DNA from: Nocardioides perillae
Lineage (GTDB): Bacteria; Actinomycetota; Actinomycetes; Propionibacteriales; Nocardioidaceae
DNA length: 64,000 bases
Direction: 5' to 3'
Assembly: GCF_013409425.1 (NCBI RefSeq)
Contig: NZ_JACCAC010000001.1
Location: forward strand, 3,410,001 to 3,474,000
The notes beneath the pieces are model-generated. The model saw only the letters and a program-made list of their open reading frames with translations, was not told the origin of the DNA and made no database searches. This document shows positions 63,974 to 64,000 of the stretch, one piece after another. Numbering within the stretch: the first letter of the stretch is position 1; every line of letters starts with the position of its first letter. The position numbers and the translations under genes are program-made.

Positions 63974-64000
63974 TCACTTCGCCTTCTTCTTGCCGGCGAC
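63974..64000 (-). CDS. rpsM: 30S ribosomal protein S13, C-terminal end
   Basis: Only the last eight codons and the stop are present (VAGKKKAK), cut by the window edge. The Lys-rich tail and its place immediately before rpsK identify it as S13. Confidence 0.8.
   Translation of the reverse strand, partial: VAGKKKAK

Overview
The window is a 64-kb piece of a very GC-rich, densely coded chromosome. GTG starts are frequent, many transcripts look leaderless, and the ribosomal and cell-wall gene order is actinobacterial. Gene content (split alpha operon, DUF3000-rnd pair, DinB2-type polymerase, GNAT-TsaE fusion, acyl-CoA dehydrogenase cassette) suggests a Nocardioides-like member of the Nocardioidaceae; that placement is inference. 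I see no rRNA, tRNA, CRISPR array, insertion sequence or prophage. No gap without a gene exceeds about 300 bases except 34687-34999, which holds the rplM and gltA leaders.

Layout. 1-7 kb: heme genes (hemG 5' end, hemE) split by a DUF4349 lipoprotein on the other strand, then DUF3000-rnd, a solute-binding lipoprotein, a solitary MazF-like protein and an unrecognised protein. 7-16.5 kb: HrpA helicase, a flavin-binding protein, a TetR regulator divergent from a Baeyer-Villiger monooxygenase-SDR operon, a DUF402 protein and a ThrE-type exporter. 16.5-23 kb: M1 peptidase, YbdK-like ligase, Nei glycosylase, an MSMEG_6728-like protein, DinB2 polymerase and a FUSC membrane protein. 23-30 kb: the conserved glmS-acpS-nnrE/D-alr-hydrolase-tsaE run, ending in a GNAT-TsaE fusion. 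30-34.7 kb: coaA, a small acidic protein, a double GNAT, and rplM-rpsI-glmM. 35-46 kb: citrate synthase, a nucleotide-sugar-epimerase-like SDR, an acyl-CoA synthetase, an HtrA-type protease and a 1,854-residue secreted amylopullulanase. 46.3-54.5 kb: dienelactone-hydrolase-like protein, ABC-F ATPase, and a TetR-controlled SDR-SDR-phosphotransferase-ACAD-ACAD operon. 54.5-64 kb: methyltransferase-truA, DUF72, a thioredoxin-reductase-like flavoprotein, PfkB kinase, GntR regulator, DUF2786 protein, and the rpsM-rpsK-rpsD-rpoA-rplQ operon.

Working together: the ribosomal-protein/rpoA genes, truA, rplM-rpsI and glmM-glmS supply translation and UDP-GlcNAc. alr supplies D-Ala, coaA and acpS serve CoA and acyl carrier protein, and nnrE/D repairs NAD(P)H. 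These essential blocks are separated by accessory catabolic cassettes, each with its own regulator.

The most unusual structure is a palindromic repeat of about 90 bp present twice in opposite orientation (20641-20730 and 46176-46268). The two copies share an identical 45-bp core, and one copy supplies the last codons of dinB. Other items of note: an 11-codon leader ORF translationally coupled to the SDR operon, two clear TetR-type operators, a very common -10/N5-8/start (leaderless) arrangement, a TrxR-like flavoprotein lacking the redox CxxC, and a Nei protein lacking its fourth zinc-finger cysteine.
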